From NCBI RefSeq assembly GCF_900343025.1, contig NZ_OUND01000001.1:310001-374000 (forward strand): DNA of 64,000 bases. Direction: 5' to 3'. Shown here one piece after another: positions 10,384 through 20,929 of this stretch. The notes under the pieces were generated by a model, which had not been told where the DNA came from, ran no database searches, and worked only from the letters and a program-made list of their open reading frames with translations. Each line of letters begins with the position of its first letter. Position 1 is the first letter of the stretch. A program made the translations under genes and the position numbers. The DNA comes from Arsenophonus endosymbiont of Aleurodicus floccissimus (GTDB lineage Bacteria > Pseudomonadota > Gammaproteobacteria > Enterobacterales > Enterobacteriaceae).

Positions 10384-11778
10384 TTATTTCGTCAGTAAGG
10401 CTACTAAAGAGTTGCTACTTTGTTTCATCTCGCTGATGGCTTTATCCATGGTAATAAATTTGTTCCGCTGAGTTTTAAGTTTTGCTTCAATATTCTTTTG
10501 TGCACTTTCCATTTTCAAATCGAGTACTTTTATTTGTTGATTCGGTGACTCTGTGGTAAGGTGTAGCGGGCCTTCTACGGTCTTTTTAAGATAATTAAGG
10601 TTTCAGTGGAAAAGCCGGTTTTTTCGCCATCACCCATAAAAAATTGTTTAACTTTCGCTGGGTTATCTTTTAGTATCTCATCCAATTTTTTATCATCAAT
10701 AGTGAGTTTGCCTTCATGATTAAAGCTGATACTAAAATAGTTCAAATGATTCATATCCGGCAGATTTTGCACATTTAAGGTCAAATTTTTCACTTGCGAA
10801 AAGATCATTGATGAACTGCTATCGTTTAATAGCACGCCATTATCGGCAGAAAGCGCTTCACCCAATTTAGTTGGCACATATTTGGTTTGTGTTTTATAAA
10901 AGCTATGCAGATTATTGTAAGCATCAATCCAGTTTTTAATCGTCTTTTTAGTTGGCTCGATATCGCCGAGCCATAGTGACTGTTTCTGATATTAATTGAT
11001 CAGCTTTACCTTTTTCTGCCGTTTTAACCAGGGTAAATGTGATCCCTTAGGGCGTGTTTTTAATTTCATTACTAGTATGCTCAATTTGGATACCATTAAT
11101 CTCTACTTTGGCATTTTTAGCGGCAATGGTTTATTGCATTTGGCTACTATTTAGAATCTTATTTAGCTCGCTATCACCTTTAACTTCAATCTCCATCATC
11201 GAATCGGTGCCGGTTTTTTTGGCAGTGAGTACTAATTGATGTTCATTCTCTTTTATTTTCACTAGGCCGGCACTGACATTGCTATCGGTTTCATTGATGG
11301 CATCGCGGATCTTAATCAGTGATGTTTGCTGCTCGCTTAATTTAATTTCCAGCGGCTATTTTTCACTGTTTTGGTTGATAACTAATATCCGCTCTTGGCC
11401 TACTGCAACAGGGCCAGCCAATATTTTCTTTAAATCATCAACCTTAGTGGTGGCTAACGATTTGGCCTGCGCCAGTTACTCAACTTTCACCTCATAACTA
11501 ACAGCCACCGCTTTTTCGTCGCTGCTAACCGTTACCGTCTTATGATTTTTACTGACTGAAGTGGTGCTAATTTTATCAAACTTCATTAATGATTCAGAGG
11601 CTTGTTGTAATTTATCCAGCTGAGCCCGCAATGAACCATAAGCACTGATCTTTTGATTATATTTTTGTTGCTTCTGTTTTAACGGCCGCAATCTTTGATT
11701 TTCATTGGCCTTTATACTACCTAGCCATTGATCAATTGTCATGCCTGATCCTACACCCAACGAAGTCACATTTGACAT
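10384..11778 (-). pseudogene. fliD: Flagellar cap protein FliD, broken
   Basis: FliD is the filament cap needed to polymerise flagellin. The N-terminus reads MSNVTSLGVGSGMTIDQWL from 11778. An in-frame TAA near 11476 is followed by four or more in-frame stops or frame changes. The central region is recovered at 10877-10575 (QVKNLTLNVQNLPDMNHLN, LTIDDKKLDEILKDNPAKVK). The family end, with the coiled-coil and MKQSSNSLVALLTK, survives just before the stop at 10384. A sigma-28-like promoter sits 46 bases upstream. It heads a former fliDST operon. Confidence 0.9.
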
Positions 11779-11823
11779 GATTTTTCCCTATCCTATTTGA
11801 TTAGTTAAACCTGATTACCATAA

Positions 11824-11850
11824 TTATCGGTCTCAGCTAATAGAAGTTAA
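11824..11850 (-). promoter_or_regulatory. Sigma-28 (FliA) type promoter for fliDST
   Basis: Read on the minus strand, a -35-like TTAACTTC is followed by an 11-base spacer and the -10-like ACCGATAA. This compares with the enteric FliA consensus TAAAGTTT-N11-GCCGATAA. The -10 differs at one base. It lies 46 bases before the fliD start, the expected place. Confidence 0.6.
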
Positions 11851-11886
11851 ATAATCAGGCAAAATTAATTTATTGCTACAAAAAAT

Positions 11887-11913
11887 TAAAGTATCAAAAC
11901 AGCCAAACGTTCT
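11887..11913 (+). promoter_or_regulatory. Eroded sigma-28 promoter for fliC
   Basis: The -35 TAAAGTAT is close to consensus (TAAAGTTT). After exactly 11 bases the -10 position reads AACGTTCT instead of GCCGATAA. Spacing to the fliC ATG at 11952 is right. The natural reading is a former FliA promoter whose -10 element has decayed. Confidence 0.4.
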
Positions 11914-11951
11914 GGCCAATTAAAAAGTTAAATTTAAATAAAGGAATTATT

Positions 11952-13130
11952 ATGGCTCTGGTTATCAATACCAATATGTTTGCGTTAAATGCGCAAAAAG
12001 CATTAAATAAAACCCAAAGTAACTTGGGAACCACTATCCAACGTCTATCTACAGGCCTGTCAATTGCCCATGACATGACCTCTAACATTATGGGCATGAA
12101 ACAGGCGACGCGTAACGCCAATGATGGTATTTCGTTAGCACAAACCGCCGAAGGGTCGTTGTCACGGGTGAATGATAACTTGCAGGCGATCCGTAATTTA
12201 GCGGTGCAGGCCAGTAACGGTACTAATTCAGACAAAGATATTGTACGCCGCTGTAAAAAGAAGTAGAACAGCGTATAGAGGAAATTGGCTGTATCATTAA
12301 GCAAGCCGAGTTTAACGGCAATAAAACATTAGAGACCTCTGGGAAGATACAGCTGCAAACCCCGGTGCCAACTATGGTGAACAAATTGACGTAAATATAA
12401 CGGCAACAACTATCGCTACTCTAGATATTAAAGATATTGATTTAAAAGTATTCGCAGCAGGCTCGGCGGGAACGTTAGCGACATCGCAGTATAACTCAAC
12501 TGCAGCAACAGTAGCTGGACTTCAAACCGATCTAACTTTCACCGGTAGTCCAACAGGTGCCTTGACTACAGCTAATACTAAAATAGCTACTGGTGGTGGT
12601 GCTTTTGGTCTTAAGGTAGGCGATGGATTAGGCGCAGGGTATACCTTGCATCAAAAGCTGGATAATACAACTGTTGCTGCGGTTGCTGGTCAATATGTAT
12701 TGAAAACTACGGCTGGTGACGTTTACGAGGCGACTTTAAAACCTAGTGTTGCTGGTAATGATAGAAAAGTGGACGTCGCAGTTGGTGCTAAAATCAACAA
12801 TAGCCATGCAGGTACGCCCTTACCAGGTGGCCAAGGTGGAAATTCGGCAGGACAAAAACAAGTTTTTGAAAAACTTGATGCCGCTTTGGATGATGTCTCT
12901 GCTAAACGTAGCCAATGGGGCGCAATACAGGAGCCGGTTGGAATCAGCGGTTGAGAATTTAACCAAATACAGTTAACAACCTGTCTGCTGCCCGTAGCCA
13001 TATTCTGGATGCCGATTTTGCGGAAGAAGTGTCTAATTTACGTAATGCCCAAATCTTGTAACAAGCGGGCACCACGGTATTGGCAATGGCTAATCAGTCT
13101 AACCAGTCAGTGCTTTCTTTACTGCGTTAA
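11952..13130 (+). pseudogene. fliC: Flagellin FliC, broken
   Basis: FliC is the filament subunit. The start ([20 protein letters not shown]) and the D0/D1 N-terminal coil are clear up to a frameshift near 12235. The continuation ([20 protein letters not shown]) shifts again near 12355. The variable central domain reads cleanly from there to about 12950 and ends in a stop after GISG. The D1/D0 C-terminus follows in other frames (LESAVENL, then NNLSAARSHILDADFAEEVS), with one in-frame TAA before the terminal LSLLR. There are at least four lesions. A hairpin terminator follows 35 bases later. The surface-exposed centre is Thr/Ala/Gly-rich, as is typical. Confidence 0.93.
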
Positions 13131-13164
13131 TAATTTAATTAGTCATTATTTTGGTAATATTTTG

Positions 13165-13186
13165 CAGGCCGGCTTTTGCCGGTCTG
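13165..13186 (+). terminator. Terminator hairpin after fliC
   Basis: CAGGCCGGC and GCCGGTCTG pair around a TTTT loop with one G-T wobble. The following tract is AT-rich but not a pure T run. Confidence 0.6.
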
Positions 13187-13537
13187 TATTATAAAATAGG
13201 CGCAGATATTATCGCTATTACTGTTGAAATCAATGATTATTAATATCAATTAATGGTAATATGCTGGTTATCGTCGCTAGCCATCCTGCCTGATTCACTT
13301 TTATCCCTCCTGGCAACCACTATCCTTAACCACCAAAATATATTTCCCTAGATGGCGATCAGTTAACCTAAATAAATCGCTTTCACACTGGCCATGATTT
13401 GCCGCTAGCTGTGGTGTTCGGTTAACTGAGGTAGTTAAAAAATAATAGATAAATAAAAAAAGCCCGTTTTATAGCACTATTTTCGCCATTATTTGCCGCC
13501 TCAATTTCGGATAATAAGCGCCTGTTATCAATGACAG
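13187..13537. other. Spacer between fliC and fliA
   Basis: About 350 bases with no coding signal on either strand. It presumably held the fliAZ promoter. I could not identify a convincing promoter element. Confidence 0.4.
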
Positions 13538-13546
13538 ATGCTTACG

Positions 13547-14272
13547 GTGAACGATCTTTATACCCAGGATGGGATAATTGAAAAAGATGTACTATTGGAG
13601 CGCTATCTTCCTTTAGTACGTCATGAGGCATTAAAACTACAAGTTAGATTATCGGCTAGCGTGCAACTGGATGATTTAATTCAGGCGGGCGGTATTGGTC
13701 TGCTGGAGGCATTAGAGCGGTTTGATGCTATGCAAGGTACTGCTTTTACCACTTATGCCGTGCACCGGGTGCGTGGTGCGATATTAGATGAATTACGCGC
13801 CCGCGATTGAGTGCCCGCGCAGTCTGCGCCGACTGGCGCGAGAAGCGGCCAAAGTGATGCAGCAGCTTGAGCAAGCGCTAGGCCGGCCGGGGCAAGCGAG
13901 CAGGAGATTGCTGATAAGTTGTACATCGGTCTGTCGAAGTATCAGCAGTTATTGCAGGATAAGCAACAATAGTCAATTATGCTCTTATGATGAGTGGCAT
14001 GAAGTGCATGGTGAGAGCTGTGAACCGATTATTGAGGTTGACGACGAGCGAAATCCACTGCAAACTTTAATAGCAACTGATATTCGCAAAAATATTATAA
14101 AGGCGATAGAATGTTTTCCTGAAAGGGAAAAATGGTTTTGACGCTCTATTATCAAGAAGATCTGAACCTGAAGGAGATAGGCGCGGTGTTGAATGTCGCG
14201 GAATCCGGCGTCAGCCAGCTACATAGTCAGGCGATAAAACGGCTACGAGCGCGCTCAAATCCAGATAAATAA
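13547..14272 (+). pseudogene. fliA: Flagellar sigma factor FliA (sigma-28), broken
   Basis: FliA directs transcription of late flagellar genes. The family length fits a GTG start at 13547 (NDLYTQDGIIEKD); an ATG three codons earlier is also possible. Region 2 is intact (YLPLVRHEALKLQVRL, DDLIQAGGIGLLEALERFDA, TTYAVHRVRGAILDELRARD). Then a TGA replaces the conserved Trp at 13808-13810 and a frameshift follows. Region 3 and the region 4 helix-turn-helix ([20 protein letters not shown]) survive in shifted frames to the stop at 14272. Without this sigma factor, late flagellar promoters could not fire. Confidence 0.92.
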
Positions 14273-14319
14273 TATTTTTTATTTTTTTGTTTACGATTTA
14301 CACACAGGGCTTATCTAAT

Positions 14320-14835
14320 ATGTCTGTTTCTAACCAAAAGAAGCGGCCGCTGAGCCGTTATATTAAAGACTATAAACATAGTCAAATTCACTGCGCACAC
14401 TGTAACAAAACCCTTGATCGGATTTCATTGGTGTTTAATGATCAAATTCTGAATAAAGAAGCGATTTCAGCGATGACCGAGCTGATTGATGGGCAAGCTT
14501 GGGCTGAGTTACAGCATAAATTTACCGCGCTATGTCGTTTTTGTAGTGAAATCTATTGTAATAGTGATACTGGCTATTTTGATATTATGTCGTTTAAACA
14601 GTATCTGTTTAAAGAGACTGAAATGAGCCATAGTACCGTACGCGAATATGTGGTGCGGCTACGTCGACTGGATGAGTTGTTAAGTGAAATACAATTTCCG
14701 CTCGCTGAATTGGAGATTGAAAAAATTCAGGCCCAGATGCAGGATAAAATGACCGACTCTGCCTTTAGTAATTACAATATTGCGTTGCGTAAATATGAGC
14801 AATTCCTAGGTTGGCAGGCTGGTTACTTAGCATAA
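14320..14835 (+). CDS. fliZ: Regulator FliZ, intact
   Basis: FliZ is a regulator encoded downstream of fliA. In E. coli it antagonises sigma-S at promoters, and in Salmonella and Xenorhabdus it also controls invasion, hemolysin and motility genes. The frame is open for 171 residues from the ATG at 14320 (MSVSNQKKRPLSRYIKDYKH); an upstream ATG at 14287 is less likely. Conserved blocks include HCAHCNKTLDRISLV, ALCRFCSEIYC with its Cys pairs, and FKQYLFKETEMSHSTVREYV followed by VRLRRLDELL, the core-type DNA-binding segment. A strong terminator follows. It stands unbroken beside a ruined fliA, which suggests a function outside motility (inference). Confidence 0.92.
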   Translation: MSVSNQKKRPLSRYIKDYKHSQIHCAHCNKTLDRISLVFNDQILNKEAISAMTELIDGQAWAELQHKFTALCRFCSEIYCNSDTGYFDIMSFKQYLFKETEMSHSTVREYVVRLRRLDELLSEIQFPLAELEIEKIQAQMQDKMTDSAFSNYNIALRKYEQFLGWQAGYLA

Positions 14836-14880
14836 CGTTGCTATGGATAGAAACTGAATTATTTCACAGTTATTAGATAA

Positions 14881-14912
14881 ATAAAGCCTTAGCAAATCGC
14901 TAAGGCTTTATT
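14881..14912. terminator. Bidirectional terminator between fliZ and putA
   Basis: AAAGCCTTAGC and GCTAAGGCTTT form a near-perfect stem around AAATC, with A-rich and T-rich flanks. It would stop both fliZ and putA transcription. Confidence 0.85.
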
Positions 14913-14927
14913 GTTAGCAATGAAAAA

Positions 14928-17900
14928 TTATGCCAGTGTCATTAAACTGGCATTGCCACCAGCCGCCACGGTATTGACACTGACCGCTCGTTCATGGACT
15001 AAACGCTCAAGTAATAACTGCTGGTTTCCGGATCGATATCCTTGCACGGAAATAATTGGCCCGTCACGCTCAGCCACTACCTGATAAACAGTTTGTAACT
15101 GATGGCGATCGCCATGAAAAATAACCCCATCAAATTGGCAATCGGTTAGTTGCCAATTATCAGTTAGCCTGATTATCTGGTTGACTAATTCAGTCAATTC
15201 AGTGTGCAATTGCTGCTGGATGGCATTATTTGGCCATAGTACCTGACATCCCTTCGCTAACACCGCTGCCAGTTGGATCACTGCATCCGCTTCTGTTTCC
15301 GCTAGACACAAAATCTGCCCGCAGGGCACTAGCCTATAATTATTATGCTCTCCGGTTGGGCTGGGCAGTTGATGGCAGATGCAGGTTGTGGTCAATGGCT
15401 GCAATGATGGTTGGCCATGTTTTACTGGATAGCGATTATTTGTTGGCGTAAACAGTTTGTCCATGATGGTAGCTGGTCTTTGGCTGAGCAATTGATAGAG
15501 ATAAAGGGGGACACCGGCTTTTGGCCCGGTACCCGATAGTCCTTCTCCGCCAAAGGGTTGTACCCCAACCACCGCACCGACCATATTGCGGTTAACGTAA
15601 ATATTACCTACTTTGTCCGTCTGGCAAACCTCGGCAATAGTTTTATCAATACGGCTATGCAGCCCTAAAGTTAAACCATAACCTGAGTCATTAATCTATT
15701 TGATCAGGCTAGCGAATTGATGGCGCTTAAAGCGTAAAATATGCAGTACCGGGCCAAAAATTTCCTTTTTCAGTTCATTAAAATGGTCAATTTCAATTAA
15801 GGTGGGTCGGACAAAAGGTACCTTGTTGCCATTGATTATCATACGGTTGGCTAGCTTGTTGAGTCTGATACAGGCTTTTTCCTGCTTGCCGCATCTGGGC
15901 AATGTCTTGTTCGATATTCTGCTATGCTTCACGATCAATGACCGGGCCAATATCGGTCGCCAGCTGGCTAGGATAAGCGACCCGGTATTCGGCCATCGCG
16001 CCTTTTAACATCGTCAGTGTGCGTTCAGCGACCTCTTCCTGGTACAAAGAATACGTAGGGCAGAGCAGCGTTGACCGGCACTATCTAAGGCTGAAATGAT
16101 AACGTCATTGATAATTTACTCCGTTAAAGCGGATGAGTCAACAATCATGGCATTTAAGCCGCCGGTTTCGGCAATTAGTGGAATGGGCTGTTGCTGAGCA
16201 TTGAGTCGGCCGGTAAGATTATGCTGGATCAGTTTAGCCACCTGGGTTGAACCGGTAAACATCACACCGTCCGTCCGCTTGTCACTGATCAGTTTGCTAC
16301 CCACTTACTCTCCGCTACCGGGCAGCAGCTGGAGAACATCGCGGAGGATGCCCGCCTGATGCAGTAACTCAACCGCTAGTACGGCAATAATCGGTGTTTG
16401 CTCTGCCGGTTTGGCTAATACACTATTACCGCTACCGCTACCGCTACCGCTACCGCTACCGCTACCGCTACCGCTACCGCTACCGCTCGCTAAAGCGTCC
16501 GCAATTGGGCCGCTAAAAATCGCCAGAGGGAAATTCCACGGACTAGTGCAAACCACCACACCCAGTGGCGAACAGTTTTCATTATCGATCGAAATTTTCA
16601 CTGATCTGCGCGGCGTAGTAACGCAAAAAATCGATCGCTTCGCGCACTTCAGTAATGGCATTACTAAAGGTTTTTCCGGCTTCACGGATTAATACGCCAA
16701 TTAAACGGGAGAATTGCTGCTCCATCAGGCTAGCCGCTTGTTGCGAAATGGCCACTCGTTCGATGACGGGGCTCGTCGCCCAGCGAGTAGCTGCGGTAGT
16801 AGCAATTTTAAACGCATGCTCGACGTCGGTTAGGCTTGTTTGGTGGACATAGCCGACGATATCGTCAAAATTAGCCGGATTAGTGATCGGCTGTTGGGCT
16901 GAAATTTCAGCCGGCGAAGGTGGTTCTCCTGCCAGTAAAGGTTTAACCTGATAACAGAGTGGGGTAGTCAGTAGGGTCTACGCCAGTGCCTGCCAGGTGA
17001 TGTTCGTTAGTAAAATCAATACCAATAGCATTGAGGCGGTTGCTGCCATATAGCGCACGAGGCAGTGGGATTTGTGTGCGTGGCAAACCCAGTTGGCCTG
17101 TCGTTTCAGCTGCCGCCAGCACTTGTTGTACTGGGTCGGCCACCAGTTTATCTAATGGAATATTAGGATCGGCAATCTGATTAACGAATGACGTATTTGC
17201 GCCATTTTCCAGTAAGCGGCGCACCAGATAAGTCAACAAGGTTTGATGACTACCGACTGGCGCATAAATACGACAGGGACGATTAAGTTTACCTTCGGCG
17301 ATGGAGCCGACAACTTGTTGATATAGCCCTTCGCCCATGCCATGTAAACATTGAAATTCATATTGGCCAGGATAATAATTTTCACCAGCCATATAATAAA
17401 TCGTGGCTAAGGTATGGGCGTTATGGGTGGCAAATTGGGGATAAATTAAATTGGGCACCGACAGCAATTTATGCGCACAAGCCAGATAACTGACGTCAGT
17501 ATAAATTTTTCTGCTATAGACCGGGTAACCTTCAAGACCATCTATTTGCGCGCGTTTAATTTCACTATCCCAATCAGCGCCTTTTACCAGTCGGATCATC
17601 AAACGGTGCTGACTGCGTTGCGCTAAATCGATAATTTCATCGATCACATAGGGGCAGCGTTTTGGATATGCCTGAATAACAAAGCCAATTCCATCCCAGC
17701 CGGCTAGTTGTGGTTCGAAGCAAAATTTTTCTAACAGATCGAGGGAAATTTCCAATCTATCTGCTTTTTCAGCATCAATATTAATGCCAATATCGTAATG
17801 ACGGGCTTGTAAGGTTAATGTTAATAGACGAGGGTAAAGCTCAGACATCACCCGCTCATATTGAGCCCGGCAATATCTTGCATGGAGGGCAGACAGTTTA

Positions 17901-18802
17901 ATGGAAATTCCGGCACTGGCATAAATGCTTTCGCCGTGGGAAGCTTTACCAATGGCATCAATCGCTTGTTGGTAAGCAGCCATGTAGCTTTATTTTCCAT
18001 TTTATGCGCATTACTTAGTGCTTTTGTGATGGTTTCACCAGTGACAAATTGCTCACCCATTAGCCGCATTGCCATATTTACAGCTTGACGAATAATGGGT
18101 TCACCACTTTTACTCATGATCCGGTTAAGAGCATTGGTAAGTTTAAGTTTCATGGTGGCTGGCAACTAATTTTCCTGTAATTAGCAAACCGCAGGCGGCG
18201 ACATTAACAAATAATGATGCACTCTGTCTAATATGTGACCGCCAGTCACCACTACTAATTTTGTCGCGGATCAATATGTCACGGGTAGCGTTATCAGGGA
18301 TGCCCAGCAGTGCTTCAGCCAGGCACATAAGCGCAATCCCTTCTTGCGACGAGAGAGAAAATTGTTGTAATAGACTCTGGACTAAACTAGAACGGCCAAC
18401 ACTATTTTTTTGCTAGCTGATAGGCTAGTTGATAAGCCGCTTGTGTCTCAGTTTCTAGTAGCTGTGCTTGTTGCACTAATAGAGGTAATAGCTGTGTTTC
18501 AGGTAATCGATAGGCTGTAGTGATTGCTGAGCGTTTTGCGGATTGAGGTAAAATATGCTGTGCAAAATTTAAAAAGGAGGGCTTTCCTGTTTTAGTGCAT
18601 ATTGCAATGTCACTAGATGAATTTTCTTTTTCATTAACTTTGGTAGCCGGGAATTGAACCATAGTTTCCTAATTATCAAAGTGTCTAAGATAATTAAATA
18701 TTGCCTGTCCTGTTAACTAATCGATCTAAGCTCCAGGCGTTGTAAAGTTGTTTCAATACCTTATCTGGTTACTTTATTAACAGAAAGAAAGACTGCAGTT
18801 AT
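14928..18802 (-). pseudogene. putA: Bifunctional proline dehydrogenase PutA, broken
   Basis: PutA oxidises proline to glutamate with a proline dehydrogenase and an aldehyde dehydrogenase domain, and in enterics represses put genes through an N-terminal ribbon-helix-helix. The relic of the ribbon-helix-helix is visible upstream of 18662 (GIETTLQRLE, QAIFNYLRHFDN) with several stops and no start codon. The dehydrogenase barrel reads at 17983-16943 (INIDAEKADRLEISLDLLEK, YAPVGSHQTLL). The aldehyde dehydrogenase part is split among frames (CTSPWNFPLAIFSGPIADAL, IPLIAETGGLNAMIVDSSAL, MVGAVVGVQPFGGEGLSGTG). There are at least eight lesions. A Gly-Ser hexanucleotide expansion is inserted in frame just before NSVLAKPAEQTP. 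Confidence 0.95.
16431..16484. repeat. Perfect hexanucleotide tandem array inside putA
   Basis: Nine uninterrupted copies of gctacc, with a variant copy (attacc) in front and a partial copy after. On the putA strand the unit GGTAGC encodes Gly-Ser, so the array is an in-frame insertion of about 18 residues where other PutA proteins have a single A-G-N junction. This is a slippage product in dead or dying coding sequence. Confidence 0.95.
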
Positions 18803-19290
18803 GCGGCGACTCATTCTTATTCTTTTGCTGATTGTTAGAAGTCGGTAATTTAGCAATATCCTTTATGTTTTAATTTGGTGCAATATTATTAACTAATGAA
18901 AGTGTGAGAAATGTGAAATAAATCTATTTTTGTATTAATTAAAATAGATTTTATTATAAGTATTGTTATATCTTGCTGAAACATAAATAAAAACATATTA
19001 AATTAATTAATATTATAATTATTTAACTAAATATATCACCAAATAAATTAACATTTTCCGCTAGTTTTATGATTATTGGACAAATAACTGTTAATTTTTT
19101 GTTATTTTGTGGTTTATTTATTGAGTTGATTATATTTTCATCAAAATAAAATTTCAGCAGGAAGAATAGGAAAATAAAAAAGTCAGTTTATACGTTAAAA
19201 ATAAGTCTAATTTCCGTTAATTCAAAATTATAACTTACATGCCTGCATACTGACAAAATTAAAAAAGAGAAAAACGATGGAGAGGGACAG
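18803..19290. other. putA-putP divergent spacer
   Basis: About 490 AT-rich bases between the two divergent put genes. In enterics this region holds PutA operators and both promoters. I see no convincing operator here and no open coding frame. Confidence 0.5.
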
Positions 19291-20757
19291 ATGACATTAA
19301 GCTACCCAATGATAATTATGTTTGTGATTTATATTTTTGTGGTGTTGTTAATCGGTTTTTGGGCCTATCGCTCAACAACCAGTTTTGATGATTACATTTT
19401 AGGCGGACGTCGTTTAGGTGGGATAGTAACGGTACTTTCTGCTGGCGCATCAGATATGAGCGGTTGTTTATTAATGGGATTACCGGGTGCTATTTTTCTA
19501 AGCGGAATAGCGGAATAGCGGAATAGCGGAATAGCGGAATAGCGGAATAGCGGAAAGCTGGATTGCGATCGGATTATCTTTAGGCGCTTATTTAAATTGG
19601 CGATTAGTCGCTGGGCGATTACGCGTTCAAACCGAAAATAATCATAATTCACTAACATTACCTGACTATTTTACCAGCCGCTTTGAAGATAAAAGTAAAA
19701 TGTTGCGTATCGTTTCGGCCTTGGTGATCTTGGGTTTTTTACTATCTATTGTGCTTCCGGTGTGGTTGCCGGCGGATTACTGTTTGAAAATACTTTTGGC
19801 ATAAGCTATCAGCAGGCGATGTGGTTAGGTGCATTAGCCACCATTATTTATACTTTTTTGGGCGGTTTTTTAGCTGTTAGCTGGACGGATACAGTACAAG
19901 CCACTTTGATGATGTTTGCCTTATTATTAACACCCATTATGGTGATTTTGGCTGTCGGTGGCTTCGACAGCGCGGTAACATTCATTGACAATAAAGATCC
20001 CGCATATCTATATATGTTTAAAGGATTAAATTTTGTTGCCATTATCTTTTTATTGGGGATGGTGCTTAGGCTATGGCTATTTTGTCCAACCACATATTTT
20101 GGCACGTTTTATGACAGCTGATTCAGCGCAAACCATTAACCGGGCACAGCATATTAGTATGACCTGGATGGTACTCTGTTTAGCAGGCACGATTGCGGTT
20201 TGTTTTTTTGCCATTGCTTATTTTGATCTGCATCTCGCCGTTGCTGGTGCAGTTATGGCTAATCCAGAGCGGGTATTTATGGAATGAGCCATTATTTTAT
20301 TTAATCCTTGGCTGGCCGGGATATTGTTATCAGCCATTTTAGCTGCCGTGATGAGTACTTTAAGTTGTTAATTATTGGTTTGTGCTAGTGGGTTGACTGA
20401 AGATCTCTATAAACCGTTTATCAGACCTAAAGCTCGGCAGCGAGAGTTAGTTTGGGTTGGTCTCGCCATGGTGTTAGTGGTGGTGGCAATGGCTATTTTT
20501 ATTGCTCGTGATCCCAATAATAAAGGTATTGGTTTTGGTTAGCAACGCCTAGGCGGGCTTTAGCCGGTATGCTGGTCGGTGCTTTAACAGTATTGATATG
20601 GATGCAATATAAGTGGTTTGGTTTATATGAAATTATTCCCGGTTTTATTTTTGCCTCAATCGCCATTATTGTCGTTAGCCTGTTAACTACCGCACCTAGT
20701 CAGAGCGCAGTGAAACGCTTTATTAAAGCGGAAGCTGAGTATAAAGCCAGCCAATAA
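19291..20757 (+). pseudogene. putP: Sodium/proline symporter PutP, broken
   Basis: PutP is a 13-helix Na+/proline symporter of the SSS family. The start (MTLSYPMIIMFVIYIFVVLL) and the first two helices read well to GAIFLSGIAE. There an expansion of an 8-base repeat brings in TAG. Downstream segments match in order (SLGAYLNWRLVAGRLRVQTE, GGFLAVSWTDTVQATLMM, MTWMVLCLAGTIAV, LAAVMSTLSC with a stop, GLYEIIPGFIFASIAIIV). Near 20535-20560, roughly 25 codons are missing compared with the family, between the NNKGIGFG and LAGMLVGALTV stretches. A TGA lies at about 20285-20287. It is clearly dead. Confidence 0.93.
19503..19555. repeat. Octanucleotide tandem array inside putP
   Basis: Six perfect copies of cggaatag plus a partial cggaa. 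The ancestral reading AGC GGA ATA GCG GAA AGC TGG (SGIAESW) needs only one copy and a partial, so five units (40 bp) were gained. Because 40 is not a multiple of three, the frame is lost and TAG is read within the array. Confidence 0.95.
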
Positions 20758-20896
20758 GTCGCAATAATCGACGCGCTAAATTTATCGCTTTGCTAGCTAA
20801 TGTATCGATGTTGTTCTATAACCCGATCAACAGCAATGATTTCATGGCTTGATGCTATTTTTAGTCGCTAACTATTTTATCGGCTAACTTGAACAT

Positions 20897-20916
20897 GGTG
20901 GTTTTAGGCAACCACC
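20897..20916 (+). terminator. Hairpin after putP
   Basis: GGTGGTT pairs with AACCACC around TTAGGC, followed by a T-rich tail. It lies between the convergent putP and cycA relics. Confidence 0.6.
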
Positions 20917-20929
20917 CTGTTTAGTTTTA

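Noticed and set aside
11894-12304. 136-codon frame antisense to fliC
   Set aside because: It mirrors the well-identified flagellin N-terminus. The sense strand is clearly the coding one.
14287-14319. FliZ start at 14287
   Set aside because: The eleven extra residues do not resemble FliZ N-termini. The ATG at 14320 gives MSVSNQKKRPLSRY, which fits the family.
16411-16692. A Leu-Pro repeat protein read on the plus strand across the putA array
   Set aside because: It is the antisense reading of the hexanucleotide repeat within putA; no start signal and no conserved sequence on either side.
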